A stretch of 64,000 bases of DNA from Halomonas sp. NO4 (lineage in GTDB: Bacteria > Pseudomonadota > Gammaproteobacteria > Pseudomonadales > Halomonadaceae), in the NCBI RefSeq assembly GCF_010994375.1, contig NZ_WHMA01000013.1:1-64000 (forward strand), read 5' to 3'. A program made the position numbers and the translations under genes. Position 1 is the stretch's first letter. Each line of letters starts with the position of its first letter. Below are positions 9,591-18,347 of this stretch, piece after piece. The notes beneath the pieces were generated by a model. That model was not told the origin of the DNA. It ran no database searches and saw only the letters and a program-made list of their open reading frames with translations.

Positions 9591-9751
9591 CGGGGCGCCT
9601 GGCGCTGGGCACCGCCCTGCTGGCAGCGCTGCTCGTGGCCGGCTGCGGGCAGAAGGGCCCGCTCTACCTGCCGGACGACGAGGCCGCCGCCGAGCGCTCC
9701 GGTGGCAACACGGCACAGCCGAACGCGCCGGCCGACGAGGACAACGACTGA
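9587..9751 (+). CDS. lptM: Small LPS-assembly lipoprotein LptM (YifL-like)
   Basis: This 54-residue lipoprotein gene overlaps the argH stop (ATGA) and ends 2 bases before lysA. The signal peptide (about residues 5-19) ends in a lipobox LLVAGC with Cys20 as the lipidated residue. The conserved mature start [10 protein letters not shown], diagnostic for LptM, follows, and then an acidic tail. In Escherichia coli LptM helps mature the LptDE outer-membrane translocon for lipopolysaccharide; I infer the same here. The small lipoprotein before lysA or dapF is a common gammaproteobacterial arrangement. Confidence 0.9.
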   Translation: MTGRLALGTALLAALLVAGCGQKGPLYLPDDEAAAERSGGNTAQPNAPADEDND

Positions 9752-9753
9752 CC

Positions 9754-11031
9754 ATGGACCACTTCGACTACCGCGACGGCGTGCTCTACGGCGAGCAAGT
9801 CCCCCTGACCCAGATCGCCGACGAGATGGGCACGCCCTGCTACGTCTACTCGCGGGCCACGCTCACCCGCCACTTCCGCGCCTACACCGAGGCGCTGGGC
9901 AGCCACCCCCACCTCATCTGCTATGCGGTGAAGGCCAACTCCAACCTGGCGGTGCTCGATCTGCTGGCGCGCCTCGGCGCCGGCTTCGACATCGTCTCCG
10001 TGGGCGAGCTGGAGCGCGTGCTCGCCGCCGGCGGCGACCCGGCCAAGGTGGTCTTCTCCGGCGTGGCCAAGCAGGAGGCGGAGATGGCCCGCGCGCTCGA
10101 GGTGGGCATCAAGTGCTTCAACGTCGAGTCGCGCCCCGAGCTCGAGCGCCTGAGCGCCGTGGCCAGCCGCCTCGGCGCCGTGGCCCCGGTGTCGCTGCGC
10201 GTCAATCCCGACGTCGATGCCGGCACCCACCCCTACATCTCCACTGGCCTCAAGGAGAACAAGTTCGGCATCCCGGTGGACGAGGCGCTGGCGGTCTACG
10301 AGCTCGCCGCCACCCTGCCCGGCGTGAAGGTGGTGGGGCTCGACTGCCATATCGGCTCGCAGCTCACCGAACTCGCCCCCTTCCTCGACGCCCTGGATCG
10401 CCTGCTGGTGCTGCTCGGGCGGCTGCGCGAGCGCGGCATCGAGGTCGCGCACCTCGACCTCGGGGGCGGGCTCGGCGTGCCCTACCGCGACGAGCGCCCG
10501 CCGGCGCCCTTCGACTACGCCGCCTCGCTGCTCGAGCGCCTCGCCCAGTGGGAGGGCGGCGAGCGGCTCACCCTGCTCTTCGAGCCGGGGCGCTCCATCG
10601 CCGCCAATGCCGGGGTGCTGCTCACCCGCGTCGAGTACCTCAAGCCCGGCGAGAGCAAGAGCTTCGCCATCGTCGATGCCGGCATGAACGACCTGATCCG
10701 CCCCGCGCTCTACCAGGCGTGGCAGGCGATCCTCCCGGTGGACACCCGCCCGGTGCGCGAGAGCGCCACCTACGACGTGGTGGGCCCGGTGTGCGAGACC
10801 GGCGATTTTCTGGGCAAGGAGCGCGAGCTGGCCATCGCCGAGGGCGACCTGCTCGCCGTGCGCTCGGCCGGCGCCTACGGCTTCGTGATGACCTCCAACT
10901 ACAACAGCCGCCCGCGCCCCGCCGAGGTGATGGTGGACGCCGACCGCTACCACGTCGTCCGCCGCCGCGAGACGCTGGCCGACCTCTGGGCCGGCGAGTC
11001 GCGGCTGCCCCAGGGCGAGGAGCACCGCTGA
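9754..11031 (+). CDS. lysA: Diaminopimelate decarboxylase
   Basis: This 425-residue PLP enzyme makes lysine from meso-diaminopimelate. It has the fold type III alanine-racemase-like barrel: the PLP lysine is Lys60 in [19 protein letters not shown] follows, then HIGSQ near residue 206, [22 protein letters not shown], and [14 protein letters not shown] with the substrate-site Cys. Length and motifs are complete. It shares one base with the dapF start (TGATG), so the last two lysine-pathway genes are translationally coupled. Confidence 0.97.
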   Translation: MDHFDYRDGVLYGEQVPLTQIADEMGTPCYVYSRATLTRHFRAYTEALGSHPHLICYAVKANSNLAVLDLLARLGAGFDIVSVGELERVLAAGGDPAKVVFSGVAKQEAEMARALEVGIKCFNVESRPELERLSAVASRLGAVAPVSLRVNPDVDAGTHPYISTGLKENKFGIPVDEALAVYELAATLPGVKVVGLDCHIGSQLTELAPFLDALDRLLVLLGRLRERGIEVAHLDLGGGLGVPYRDERPPAPFDYAASLLERLAQWEGGERLTLLFEPGRSIAANAGVLLTRVEYLKPGESKSFAIVDAGMNDLIRPALYQAWQAILPVDTRPVRESATYDVVGPVCETGDFLGKERELAIAEGDLLAVRSAGAYGFVMTSNYNSRPRPAEVMVDADRYHVVRRRETLADLWAGESRLPQGEEHR

Positions 11032-11864
11032 TGCTGCTGCACTTCACCAAGATGCACGGCCTCGGCAACGACTTCATGGTGGTCGACTTGGTCACCCAGC
11101 GTGCCCGCCTGCGCGACGAGCAAATCCGTCACCTGGCCGACCGCCGCTTCGGCGTGGGCTTCGACCAGCTACTCGTCGTCGAGCCGCCGCGCGACCCGGA
11201 CATGGACTTCCGCTACCGCATCTTCAACGCCGACGGCAGCGAGGTGGAGAACTGCGGCAACGGCGCGCGCTGCTTCGCCCGCTTCGTGCGCGACCAGCGC
11301 CTCACCCACAAGCGCGAGATCCGCGTGGAAACCGCCGGCGGGCCGTTGACGCTGTGCGTCGAGGACGACGACCGGGTCACGGTGGACATGGGCCGGCCAC
11401 GCTTCGACCCCGCCGCGCTGCCCTTCACGGCCGATGACGACCGCCTGCTGCATGCCCTGGAGGTCGACGGCGAGCGTGTCGAGATCGGCACGGTGTCGAT
11501 GGGCAACCCCCATGCGGTGCTGCGCGTCGACGACGTCGACACCGCCCCGGTGGCGCGTCTCGGGCCGGCCATCGAGGCGCACCCGCGCTTTCCCAAGCGC
11601 GTCAACGTGGGGTTCATGCAGGTGGTCTCGCCCCACGAGATTCGCCTGCGGGTGTACGAGCGCGGCAGCGGCGAGACGCTGGCCTGCGGCACTGGGGCCT
11701 GCGCCGCCGTGGCCTGCGGTATCCGCCAGGGGGTGCTCGAGAGCCCGGTCACCGTGCACCTGCGCGGCGGCGAGCTGCGCATCGCCTGGCCGGGCGGCGA
11801 CGCCCCCCTGACCATGACCGGCCCGGCCCAACGCGTCTTCGACGGGCGTGTCGTCCTCGCCTGA
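11031..11864 (+). CDS. dapF: Diaminopimelate epimerase
   Basis: This enzyme converts LL- to meso-diaminopimelate for lysine and peptidoglycan. The 277-residue product begins [19 protein letters not shown], the family N-terminus. Both catalytic cysteines are present: Cys75 in [12 protein letters not shown] and Cys219 in [10 protein letters not shown], matching Cys73 and Cys217 in many homologues. The start overlaps the lysA stop. No cofactor is needed; the two cysteines act as the acid-base pair. DapF comes before LysA in the pathway but after it in the gene order. Confidence 0.97.
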   Translation: MLLHFTKMHGLGNDFMVVDLVTQRARLRDEQIRHLADRRFGVGFDQLLVVEPPRDPDMDFRYRIFNADGSEVENCGNGARCFARFVRDQRLTHKREIRVETAGGPLTLCVEDDDRVTVDMGRPRFDPAALPFTADDDRLLHALEVDGERVEIGTVSMGNPHAVLRVDDVDTAPVARLGPAIEAHPRFPKRVNVGFMQVVSPHEIRLRVYERGSGETLACGTGACAAVACGIRQGVLESPVTVHLRGGELRIAWPGGDAPLTMTGPAQRVFDGRVVLA

Positions 11865-11893
11865 CCGCCCCTTCCCTCATCAAGGAGTCCGCC

Positions 11894-12613
11894 ATGTCTC
11901 GAGCCGCCCCCGAACCGCGCAAGACCCTGGATCCCGACCGGGTGGCCGAGTGGCTGGCTCGCCATCCGGATTTCTTCGTCGGCCGTGAGGGCCTGCTGCA
12001 GCAGCTCAAGGTGCCGCACCCCGAAGCGGGCGGCGCCACCTCGCTGCTCGAACGTCTGGTCCACGACCTGCGCCACCGCGCCGAGCAGGCCGAGTGGCGA
12101 CTCGAGCAGCTGCTGGAGTCGGCGCGCCACAACGAGGCGCAGTATCGTCGCACCCGCGAGCTGGTGCTGGGCCTGCTCGAGGCCGAGACTCCCGATGCCC
12201 TGGGCCAGGCGCTGGCCACCCAGATGGCCGAGCGCTTCCAGATTCCCGCGGTGGCGGTGTGGTGCGAGCCCGCGCTCACCGATCGCGAACCGCAGCCGCC
12301 CCAGGCACCGCGCCAGGTGCTCGACGATCACGCCCGGGCGCGCCTGGCGGCGCTGCTCGACGGGCGCACCAGCCGCTGCACGCGCCTCACCGCCACCGAC
12401 TGGGCCCAGCTGCTGCCGCACACCGAGGCCCCGCGCCAGCCCGGCTCCTGCGCCCTGTCGCGCCTCGCCCTGGGCGAGCCCCTCGGCTTCCTGGTCCTGG
12501 CCAGCCCCGACCCGGACCACTTCCGCGCCAGCATGGACACCCTGTTCACCGAGTACGTCAGCGACGTCCTGGCGCGCCTGCTGAGCCGCCTCGGCCCGGC
12601 CCCCCATGGCTGA
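11894..12613 (+). CDS. DUF484 family protein
   Basis: The 239-residue protein matches the DUF484 family that sits between dapF and xerC in many gammaproteobacteria. It has an N-terminal helical part with DPDRVAEWLARHPDFF, a probable coiled coil (about residues 60-100, with LVHDLRHRAEQAEWRLEQLL), and a GAF-like C-terminal domain ending EYVSDVLARLLSRLG. The biochemical role is unknown. AAGGAG lies about 8 bases before the ATG. It overlaps xerC by 8 bases, so co-translation with the recombinase is likely. The fold call is inferred from family knowledge. Confidence 0.85.
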   Translation: MSRAAPEPRKTLDPDRVAEWLARHPDFFVGREGLLQQLKVPHPEAGGATSLLERLVHDLRHRAEQAEWRLEQLLESARHNEAQYRRTRELVLGLLEAETPDALGQALATQMAERFQIPAVAVWCEPALTDREPQPPQAPRQVLDDHARARLAALLDGRTSRCTRLTATDWAQLLPHTEAPRQPGSCALSRLALGEPLGFLVLASPDPDHFRASMDTLFTEYVSDVLARLLSRLGPAPHG

Positions 12614-13511
12614 GGACGCCCTGCACGACCAAGTGGCCGGCTGCCTCGCCGAACTCGCGGAGACCGCCAGCCCGGCCACGCTGAGCGCTTATCGCCGCGA
12701 CCTGGCGGCGTTCGTCGGCTTTCTGGGAGAGCAGGGGGTGCACGACGCCGGCGCGCTGGATGGCGCCCTGGTGCGCCGCTTTCTGGGCAGCGAGCGCGCC
12801 CGCGGACTGGCCCCGCGCAGCCTGGCACGACGCCGCGCCGCCGTGTCGCGCTTCGCCGCCTACCTGGTGGCCCGTGGCGTGCTGAGCCACAACCCGGTGA
12901 GCCTCGCCCCCGCGCCGCGCCAGCCGTCGCACCTGCCCAAGCCGCTGGACGCCGACCTGCTGGCGCGCTTTCTCGATACGCCCCACGACGACACGCCGCT
13001 GGCGTGGCGCGACCAGGCCATGCTCGAGCTCTTCTACTCCAGCGGCCTGCGCCTCGCCGAGCTGGCCGGGCTCGACCTCGGCGACCTGCAGCCGCAGCGC
13101 CTGCGCGTCACCGGCAAGGGGGGCAAGCCGCGCCAGGTGCCGGTGGGAAGCCGCGCCCGCCAGGCCCTGACCGCCTGGCTGGGGGTGCGCGGTCAGCTGG
13201 CCGCCGGCGGCGAGCCGGCCCTGTTCGTCGGCGCCCGCGGAGGGCGACTCGGTCATCGCGCCATCCAGAAGCGCCTCGCCGAGCTGGCACGGCGCCGCGG
13301 GCTCCCCGAACACCTGCACCCCCACCGCCTGCGCCACTCCTTCGCCAGCCACCTGCTGGAGTCAAGCCATGACCTACGCGCCGTGCAGGAGCTGCTGGGC
13401 CACGCCAACCTGGCCACCACCCAGGTCTACACGCGGCTGGACTGGCAGCACTTGGCGGAGAGCTACGATGCCGCCCATCCGCGCGCCCGGCGCCGCCCAC
13501 CGCCCGAGTGA
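12606..13511 (+). CDS. xerC: Tyrosine recombinase XerC
   Basis: XerC, with XerD, resolves chromosome dimers at dif by breaking and joining one pair of strands. The 301-residue protein has the N-terminal SAM-like core-binding domain (about 1-90) and the catalytic domain with all expected residues: Arg in SSGLRLAELAGL, Lys in GKGGKPRQVP, HRLRHSFASHLL, the LLGHANLATTQVYTR block, and the nucleophile Tyr275. It lies in the standard dapF-DUF484-xerC-HAD order, not beside an integron or phage, so this is the housekeeping enzyme. The last 4 bases overlap the next gene. Confidence 0.95.
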   Translation: MAEDALHDQVAGCLAELAETASPATLSAYRRDLAAFVGFLGEQGVHDAGALDGALVRRFLGSERARGLAPRSLARRRAAVSRFAAYLVARGVLSHNPVSLAPAPRQPSHLPKPLDADLLARFLDTPHDDTPLAWRDQAMLELFYSSGLRLAELAGLDLGDLQPQRLRVTGKGGKPRQVPVGSRARQALTAWLGVRGQLAAGGEPALFVGARGGRLGHRAIQKRLAELARRRGLPEHLHPHRLRHSFASHLLESSHDLRAVQELLGHANLATTQVYTRLDWQHLAESYDAAHPRARRRPPPE

Positions 13512-14263
13512 ACCCCATGAGGCCCAGCCAGCGCATCCGCGCCCTGACCTTCGACCTCGACGACACCCTGTGGGACAACCGCCAGGTGATGGTCGACACC
13601 GAGAACGGCCACTACGCCTGGCTGGATGCCGCCCTGGCAAACTGGCTGGCCGGCGCCGGACGCCCCCCGACCCGGCGCTTCGCCGAGCACTTCCCGCTGA
13701 CGAACTACGTGGCCCGCCGCCAGGCGCTGGCCGCGGCGCACCCCCTGCGCCGCGGCGACTTCACCTGGCTGCGCCGTGAGGCCCTGGCGACACTGCTCAC
13801 CGACTACGGGCTCGCCGCCGGCGACGCCGAGCGCTGGGCCGAGGCCGCCATGCAGCGCTTCCTGGCGCTGCGCCACCGGGTCACGCCCTATCCCGAGGTG
13901 GACGAGCTGCTGACGCGGCTGAGCCGGGCCTATCGCCTGGCCAGCATCACCAACGGCAACGTCGACGTGCGGCGCCTGCCTCTCGCCACCCACTTCCCGG
14001 TGGCCATCGCCGCCGGCGAGCTGCTCGCGCCCAAGCCGCATCCGCGCCCCTTCCTCACTGCCCTGGCGCAGCTGAACACCCCTCCGGCCCGAGCGCTGCA
14101 CGTGGGCGACTCCTGGCGCGACGATGTGGCACCGGCGCGGCGCCTGGGCATGCAGGCGGTGTGGATCGCCACCGAGGCCCCGGCGCGCCCGCTGCCCCCC
14201 GGCGTGCATCGCCTCGAGCACGTACGCGAGCTGCCGGCGCTGCTGGATCGGCTGGAAGAATAG
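13508..14263 (+). CDS. HAD-superfamily hydrolase (YigB-like)
   Basis: The 251-residue product has the haloacid dehalogenase motif I FDLDDTLWDN (nucleophile and acid aspartates), motif II in ASITNGN, and motif III/IV KPHPRPFLTAL with GDSWRDD. Neighbours and family resemble E. coli YigB, a flavin mononucleotide phosphatase, but the substrate here is an inference. GTG at 13508 overlaps the xerC stop; ATG 13517 is an alternative that keeps all motifs. It is the last gene of the argH-to-xerC cluster. Confidence 0.88.
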   Translation: MNPMRPSQRIRALTFDLDDTLWDNRQVMVDTENGHYAWLDAALANWLAGAGRPPTRRFAEHFPLTNYVARRQALAAAHPLRRGDFTWLRREALATLLTDYGLAAGDAERWAEAAMQRFLALRHRVTPYPEVDELLTRLSRAYRLASITNGNVDVRRLPLATHFPVAIAAGELLAPKPHPRPFLTALAQLNTPPARALHVGDSWRDDVAPARRLGMQAVWIATEAPARPLPPGVHRLEHVRELPALLDRLEE

Positions 14264-14306
14264 GCCTGCACCGACCTTGCCGAATGCGCCATCCTGGACC
14301 ATACTT

Positions 14307-14325
14307 TTGTACATCATCTGTACAA
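14307..14325 (+). promoter_or_regulatory. Inverted repeat overlapping a ribosome-binding site
   Basis: TTGTACA (14307-14313), spacer TCATC, and TGTACAA (14319-14325) form a perfect 7-bp inverted repeat whose right arm runs into the AAGGAGG of the next gene. It could be an operator or an mRNA hairpin that hides the ribosome-binding site. Which protein would bind is unknown. Confidence 0.45.
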
Positions 14326-14337
14326 GGAGGCAGCCCC

Positions 14338-14604
14338 ATGCGCCCCAACCGCAGATGCCCCAATCGACAATGGCTCACGCGCCACGGCGTGCTCGGCTCC
14401 GCCCTGCTGGCCTGGCTGGCACTGAGCGCGGCGCCTTCCGCCACCAGCCCCGCAGCGAGCAGCCTGGCCGAGGCCGGGCGCCCGGCCTCGACACTCTCGA
14501 CAAAGGCTATACAAAACATCCACTGCGATGCCGACTGCCTCGGTCAGCTGCGCCAGCGCCTGCTGGAGCTGCACCGCGAGCGCGCCCCCATCTGGCTACT
14601 CTAG
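14338..14604 (+). CDS. Small exported protein of unknown function
   Basis: I do not recognise this 88-residue product. The ATG at 14338 has a strong AAGGAGG (14324-14330) 7 bases upstream, the best support that it is real. Residues 1-16 are basic (RPNRR, RQWLTRH), 17-32 form a hydrophobic signal segment ([16 protein letters not shown]), and the mature part holds Cys63-Asp-Ala-Asp-Cys67 followed by an amphipathic Leu/Arg helix. The two cysteines could form a disulphide after export. It overlaps the convergent engB gene by 9 bases. A longer in-frame start at 14161 would lie inside the HAD gene and is rejected. Confidence 0.6.
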   Translation: MRPNRRCPNRQWLTRHGVLGSALLAWLALSAAPSATSPAASSLAEAGRPASTLSTKAIQNIHCDADCLGQLRQRLLELHRERAPIWLL

Positions 14605-15225
14605 GAGGCTGCCCTCCGAGTCGGAGAGCAGCCAGGCATCGAGGCGCGCTCCCGCCTCCTCGACCCCCTGGCGCTTGAGCGCCGAGAAGAGCTGCACGCT
14701 CACCAGGTCCTCCCACTCCTGCAGGCGGTGGCGCACCTGCTGCAGGGCGCTGCGCGCCGCCCCCGGCTTGAGCTTGTCGGCCTTGGTGAGCAGGATGTGC
14801 ACCGGCATGTCCTGCTCGTCGGCCCAGCCCAGCAGCATCTGGTCGAACTCGGTGAGCGGGTGGCGCACGTCCATCACCAGCACCACCCCTTGGAGCGAGC
14901 GCCGGGCACGCAGGTACTCGGCTAGATGTCGCTGCCACTCCAGCTTGACCTTCTCCGGCACTTTGGCATAGCCGTAGCCCGGCAGGTCCACGAGTCGACA
15001 GCCGTCCTCGCCGGCCACGGTAAAGAAGTTGATCAGCTGCGTGCGCCCAGGGGTGCGCGACGTGCGCGCCAGGGCCTTCTGCTGGGTCAGGGCATTGATG
15101 GCGCTGGACTTGCCGGCGTTGGAGCGGCCCGCGAAGGCCACCTCGGCGCCGTCGTCGCTCGGGCACTGGGCGAGGGACGGGGCGCTGGTGAGGAAGCGGG
15201 CGGTGTGGTAGTTGAGTCGAGGCAT
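14596..15225 (-). CDS. engB: Ribosome-biogenesis GTPase EngB (YihA/YsxC)
   Basis: This 209-residue essential GTPase helps assemble the large ribosomal subunit. G-motifs are complete: G1 [10 protein letters not shown]2 region [14 protein letters not shown]3 DLPGYG with the family's PGYGYAK, and G4 LLTKADK. The ATG at 15225 gives the usual N-terminus [12 protein letters not shown]; the frame stays open upstream, but that part lacks similarity. The ribosome-binding site is weak. It is divergent from the cytochrome c4 gene. Confidence 0.95.
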   Translation of the reverse strand: MPRLNYHTARFLTSAPSLAQCPSDDGAEVAFAGRSNAGKSSAINALTQQKALARTSRTPGRTQLINFFTVAGEDGCRLVDLPGYGYAKVPEKVKLEWQRHLAEYLRARRSLQGVVLVMDVRHPLTEFDQMLLGWADEQDMPVHILLTKADKLKPGAARSALQQVRHRLQEWEDLVSVQLFSALKRQGVEEAGARLDAWLLSDSEGSLLE

Positions 15226-15273
15226 GGCATCACTGTGCGGCAGAGGGGCATCGGCCGGGGCGCATGACCTGCA

Positions 15274-15302
15274 TTCCCGATACGCACCGGATTCGTTATA
15301 AT
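15274..15302 (+). promoter_or_regulatory. Candidate sigma-70 promoter for cytochrome c4
   Basis: A perfect -10 hexamer TATAAT lies at 15297-15302, with a poor -35 (TTCCCG, 15274-15279) 17 bases upstream. Transcription would leave a leader of about 170 nt before the ATG at 15480, containing an inverted repeat CAGCGAC/GTCGCTG near 15360-15385. Confidence 0.45.
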
Positions 15303-15479
15303 GCAGTGTCTTTTGTCTGCGACCTGGGCGCGCTAGTTTACCACCGTGCTCTTGTCGACAGCGACCGCGGGGAGAGTCGCTGACGTACGACAGGGCGAGC
15401 CTGGCCTGGAACCAGCGGGACCTGGGCGGCACCCAGGATGCGTACCGGTAATCAAACACAACGGCATAGTGGATTAGCG

Positions 15480-16100
15480 ATGAGAAAGTTACTGGCAAGC
15501 CTGGCATTCACCATGGGCGCCGTCGGCGCCGCCCACGCGGACCTGGCAGCGGATGCCGACCCCGCCGCGGGTCGCGAGAAGGCACAACCCTGTGCCGCCT
15601 GCCACGGGCAGGGCGGCATCAGCTCGAACGCTTCCTTCCCGCATCTCGCCGGCCAGAAGATGTCCTACACGGCCAAGCAGATCATGGACATCCGCGACGG
15701 CAACCGCCAGGTGCCGGAAATGGCCGGCCAGGTCGACAACTTCTCCGACCAGGATGCCTGGGACGTGGCCGCCTACTTTGCCGAGCAGGACGTCAACGTC
15801 GGCCAGGCCCAGGACGACGAGGAGCTGCTGGCCCGTGGCGAGGAACTCTACCGCGCTGGCGACACGGCCAAGGGCATCCCAGCCTGCGCCGCCTGCCATA
15901 CGCCCACCGGCGAAGGCATCGGCACCGCCGTCTACCCGGCCGTCTCCGGCCAGTTCGCCGAGTACACGGTGACCACCCTGCAGGAGTTCGCGGCCGGCGA
16001 GCGCGCCAACGATCCCAACGCCATCATGCGCGACATCGCCGCCAAGATGAGCGACGAGGACATGGAAGCCGTAGCCAACTACATCCTCGGGCTGCACTGA
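15480..16100 (+). CDS. Dihaem cytochrome c4
   Basis: The 206-residue exported protein has a signal peptide ([19 protein letters not shown]) and two c-type haem sites: Cys38-AA-Cys41-His42 and Cys136-AA-Cys139-His140. Each half carries a downstream Met ligand region, and the internal duplication is typical of cytochrome c4, which carries electrons to terminal oxidases in the periplasm. An in-frame start at 15438 would put 14 residues before the signal peptide and is rejected. dsbA follows downstream, a pairing also seen in Pseudomonas. Confidence 0.93.
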   Translation: MRKLLASLAFTMGAVGAAHADLAADADPAAGREKAQPCAACHGQGGISSNASFPHLAGQKMSYTAKQIMDIRDGNRQVPEMAGQVDNFSDQDAWDVAAYFAEQDVNVGQAQDDEELLARGEELYRAGDTAKGIPACAACHTPTGEGIGTAVYPAVSGQFAEYTVTTLQEFAAGERANDPNAIMRDIAAKMSDEDMEAVANYILGLH

Positions 16101-16121
16101 GCGCACCGCGTGCGATGCCAC

Positions 16122-16143
16122 AGGGCGGCCCTCGGGCCGCCCT
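16122..16143 (+). terminator. Hairpin after cytochrome c4
   Basis: AGGGCGGCC (16122-16130), loop CTCG, and GGCCGCCCT (16135-16143) form a GC-rich 9-bp stem followed by TGTCAT. It probably ends or attenuates the cytochrome transcript before dsbA. Confidence 0.6.
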
Positions 16144-16245
16144 TGTCATATGCTGAGGATGATCCGCCGGAACCCGAGCCGCCTGACGGGCTCAAAGGCA
16201 GCGATGCCCGGCAGCGCCGGGACGCGATCCACCCCAAGGAGAGAG

Positions 16246-16884
16246 ATGCCCATGTTGAAGTCCCTGATGCTTGCCCTGACCGGCCTCGCCATGTCGGGCC
16301 TGGCCTCTGCCCAGAACCTCGTCGAAGGCGAGCACTACGAGGTGCTCGACGAGCCGGTCGAGACCCGGGTCGCGGAGGACAAGATCGAGATCACCGAGGC
16401 CTTCTGGTACGGCTGCCCGCACTGCTACAACCTGCAGAGCCATGTGCGCGAGTGGTATGCAACCCTGGACGACGACGTCGAGGTGGTACACCTGCCGGCC
16501 ACCATGGGCGGCGACTGGAACACCCACGCCCGGGTCTTCTACGCTGCCGAGGAGCTGGGCATCCGCGAGGAGGCCCACGCCGACATCTTCCACGCCATTC
16601 ATGAGGAGAACCGCTCGCTCACCGACATGGACCAGGTGGCGGAGCTGTTCAGCGACTACGGGGTGAGCGAGGCCGAGGCCCGCGAGGCGCTCGACGCCTT
16701 CGGCGTCAAGGCGCAGGTCAACCAGGCTCACTCGCGCATGCGCGACATGCGCCTGATGGGCGTGCCGGCGCTGATGGTCGACGGCCGCTATCTGGTGACG
16801 CCGAGCAGCGCCGGCAGCCTCGACAACATGCCGCAGATTGCTGCCGCCCTGATCGAGAAGGTCCGCGAGGAACGTGCAGACTGA
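16246..16884 (+). CDS. dsbA: Periplasmic thiol:disulphide oxidoreductase DsbA
   Basis: The 212-residue thioredoxin-fold protein inserts disulphides into exported proteins. A signal peptide (LKSLMLALTGLAMSGLASA) leads to the active site Cys57-Pro-His-Cys60 in FWYGCPHCYNLQ, and the cis-Pro loop is GVPALMVDGRY. AAGGAGAGAG precedes the ATG at 16246; an ATG two codons later is equally possible. Recycling would need DsbB, not in this window. The last 11 bases overlap the next gene. Confidence 0.95.
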   Translation: MPMLKSLMLALTGLAMSGLASAQNLVEGEHYEVLDEPVETRVAEDKIEITEAFWYGCPHCYNLQSHVREWYATLDDDVEVVHLPATMGGDWNTHARVFYAAEELGIREEAHADIFHAIHEENRSLTDMDQVAELFSDYGVSEAEAREALDAFGVKAQVNQAHSRMRDMRLMGVPALMVDGRYLVTPSSAGSLDNMPQIAAALIEKVREERAD

Positions 16885-17719
16885 GCGTGCGTCACACCTG
16901 GCCGAGGCCCACCTGCCGCTCCTGGAAGGGGGGCGGCTCCGGCTGCTCACCTTCAACATGCAGGTGGGTATCCAGACCTCGGCCTACCACCACTACCTGA
17001 CCCGCAGCTGGCAACACCTGCTGCCCCACCCACGCCGCCTGCGCCGCCTGGACATGGTCAGCGAGGTGCTGGGGCGCTTCGACATGGTCGGCCTGCAGGA
17101 GGTCGACGGCGGCAGCTTCCGCTCCAGCCAGGTCAACCAGGTGGAGTACCTGGCCACCCGTGCCGGCTTTCCGCATCACTACCAGCAGCTCAACCGCAAC
17201 CTGGGGCGCATTGCCCAGCACAGCAACGGACTGCTGTCGCGCCTGCCCCCCTCGCGACTAGAGGAGCATCGCCTGCCCGGCACCCTGCCCGGGCGCGGCG
17301 CCATTCATGCTCGCTTCGGCACGGGCCCCGACGCCCTGCACCTGTTCGTCGCTCACCTGGCGCTCAGCCACCGCGGTCGCGTTCGCCAGCTGGACTACCT
17401 GAGCGAGCTGATTCAGCCGCTGCGCCACGTGGTGGTGATGGGCGATCTCAACTGCACGCCGGAACAGCTGCACAGCCACTCGCGGTTCTGCGCCTCCCTG
17501 CCGCTGCACCCGGTGCGCCCGCTGCTCAGCTACCCCTCCTGGCAGCCGCGCCGGGCGCTCGACCACATCCTCATCTCGCGCACCCTGCGCGCCCGTGACG
17601 TGCGCGTGCTCGATCACCTCTTCTCCGACCACCTGCCGATCGCCGTGGACGTGGAGCTGCCGCCGGCCTGCCGGGAGACGCTCAGGACCCAGATCGCCGA
17701 GCGCGCCGCGCGACGTTGA
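16874..17719 (+). CDS. Endonuclease/exonuclease/phosphatase family protein
   Basis: The 281-residue protein has the full EEP (exonuclease III-like) motif set: LTFNMQVG at the start, GLQEVDGGS with the metal-binding Glu, HLALSHRGR, VVMGDLNCTPEQ, and the terminal LDHILIS and FSDHLPIAVDVELP with the catalytic Asp-His. Members cut DNA, RNA or phosphodiester lipids; the substrate here is unknown. It starts at GTG 16874 inside the dsbA stop. No signal peptide is visible, so it should be cytoplasmic. Confidence 0.88.
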   Translation: MQTERASHLAEAHLPLLEGGRLRLLTFNMQVGIQTSAYHHYLTRSWQHLLPHPRRLRRLDMVSEVLGRFDMVGLQEVDGGSFRSSQVNQVEYLATRAGFPHHYQQLNRNLGRIAQHSNGLLSRLPPSRLEEHRLPGTLPGRGAIHARFGTGPDALHLFVAHLALSHRGRVRQLDYLSELIQPLRHVVVMGDLNCTPEQLHSHSRFCASLPLHPVRPLLSYPSWQPRRALDHILISRTLRARDVRVLDHLFSDHLPIAVDVELPPACRETLRTQIAERAARR

Positions 17720-17791
17720 GGCGCGGGGATGACTCGCCGGGACGAATCGGCGATGATGCCCCCGCCATTCCGTATCAATGAGAGACTCCTC

Positions 17792-18346
17792 ATGCCCTCC
17801 ACGAATCGGGAGCGGGTCCTGCTGCGGTGGCTCGACGGCCTGACCGAGGTCGTGGGGCGCTCCATCGCCTGGCTGGTGCTGGTCATGATGCTGGTTCAGT
17901 TCGCCATCGTGGTCATGCGCTACGCCTTCGGCATTCACAGCATCGTCATGCAGGAAGCGGTCATGTACATGCATGCCGCCGTCTTTCTGCTGGGGGCCGC
18001 CTGGACGCTGCGCCATGACGGCCATGTGCGCGTGGACATCTTCTACCGCAAGCTCTCGCCCCGGGGCCGGGCCCGGATCGACCTCGCCGGCACCCTGCTG
18101 CTGCTGATCCCGGTGGCACTGTTCATCGCCGTCAGCAGCGTCGACTACGTGCGCAGCAGCTGGGCCATCCTGGAACGCTCCCCGGACGGCGGCATACCCG
18201 CCGTCTTCCTGCTCAAGTCGCTGATCCCGGTGATGGTGGCCCTGCTGCTGGTGCAGGGCCTGGCCCAGCTGATCCGCCAGTGGCTGATCCTGCGCGGACG
18301 CCCCCCGCACCAGCCCGACACGCCCGACCACCAGGAGGGAATCTGA
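17792..18346 (+). CDS. dctQ: TRAP transporter small permease (DctQ type)
   Basis: The 184-residue product has four membrane helices typical of DctQ, with the signature GxxxxVVMRYAFGIHSIVMQEAVMY replaced only slightly. It would form a membrane complex with the following DctM and use the sodium gradient to import an organic acid or similar solute. An in-frame ATG at 17729 would add 21 polar residues; the start at 17792 (MPSTNRERVLLRW) is preferred. No solute-binding DctP gene lies within the window near it. It is one base from dctM. Confidence 0.85.
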   Translation: MPSTNRERVLLRWLDGLTEVVGRSIAWLVLVMMLVQFAIVVMRYAFGIHSIVMQEAVMYMHAAVFLLGAAWTLRHDGHVRVDIFYRKLSPRGRARIDLAGTLLLLIPVALFIAVSSVDYVRSSWAILERSPDGGIPAVFLLKSLIPVMVALLLVQGLAQLIRQWLILRGRPPHQPDTPDHQEGI

Positions 18347-18347
18347 C

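Noticed and set aside
12606..13511. xerC as a phage or integron integrase
   Set aside because: It lies in the standard dapF-DUF484-xerC-HAD order, with no attachment site, tRNA or phage genes near it.
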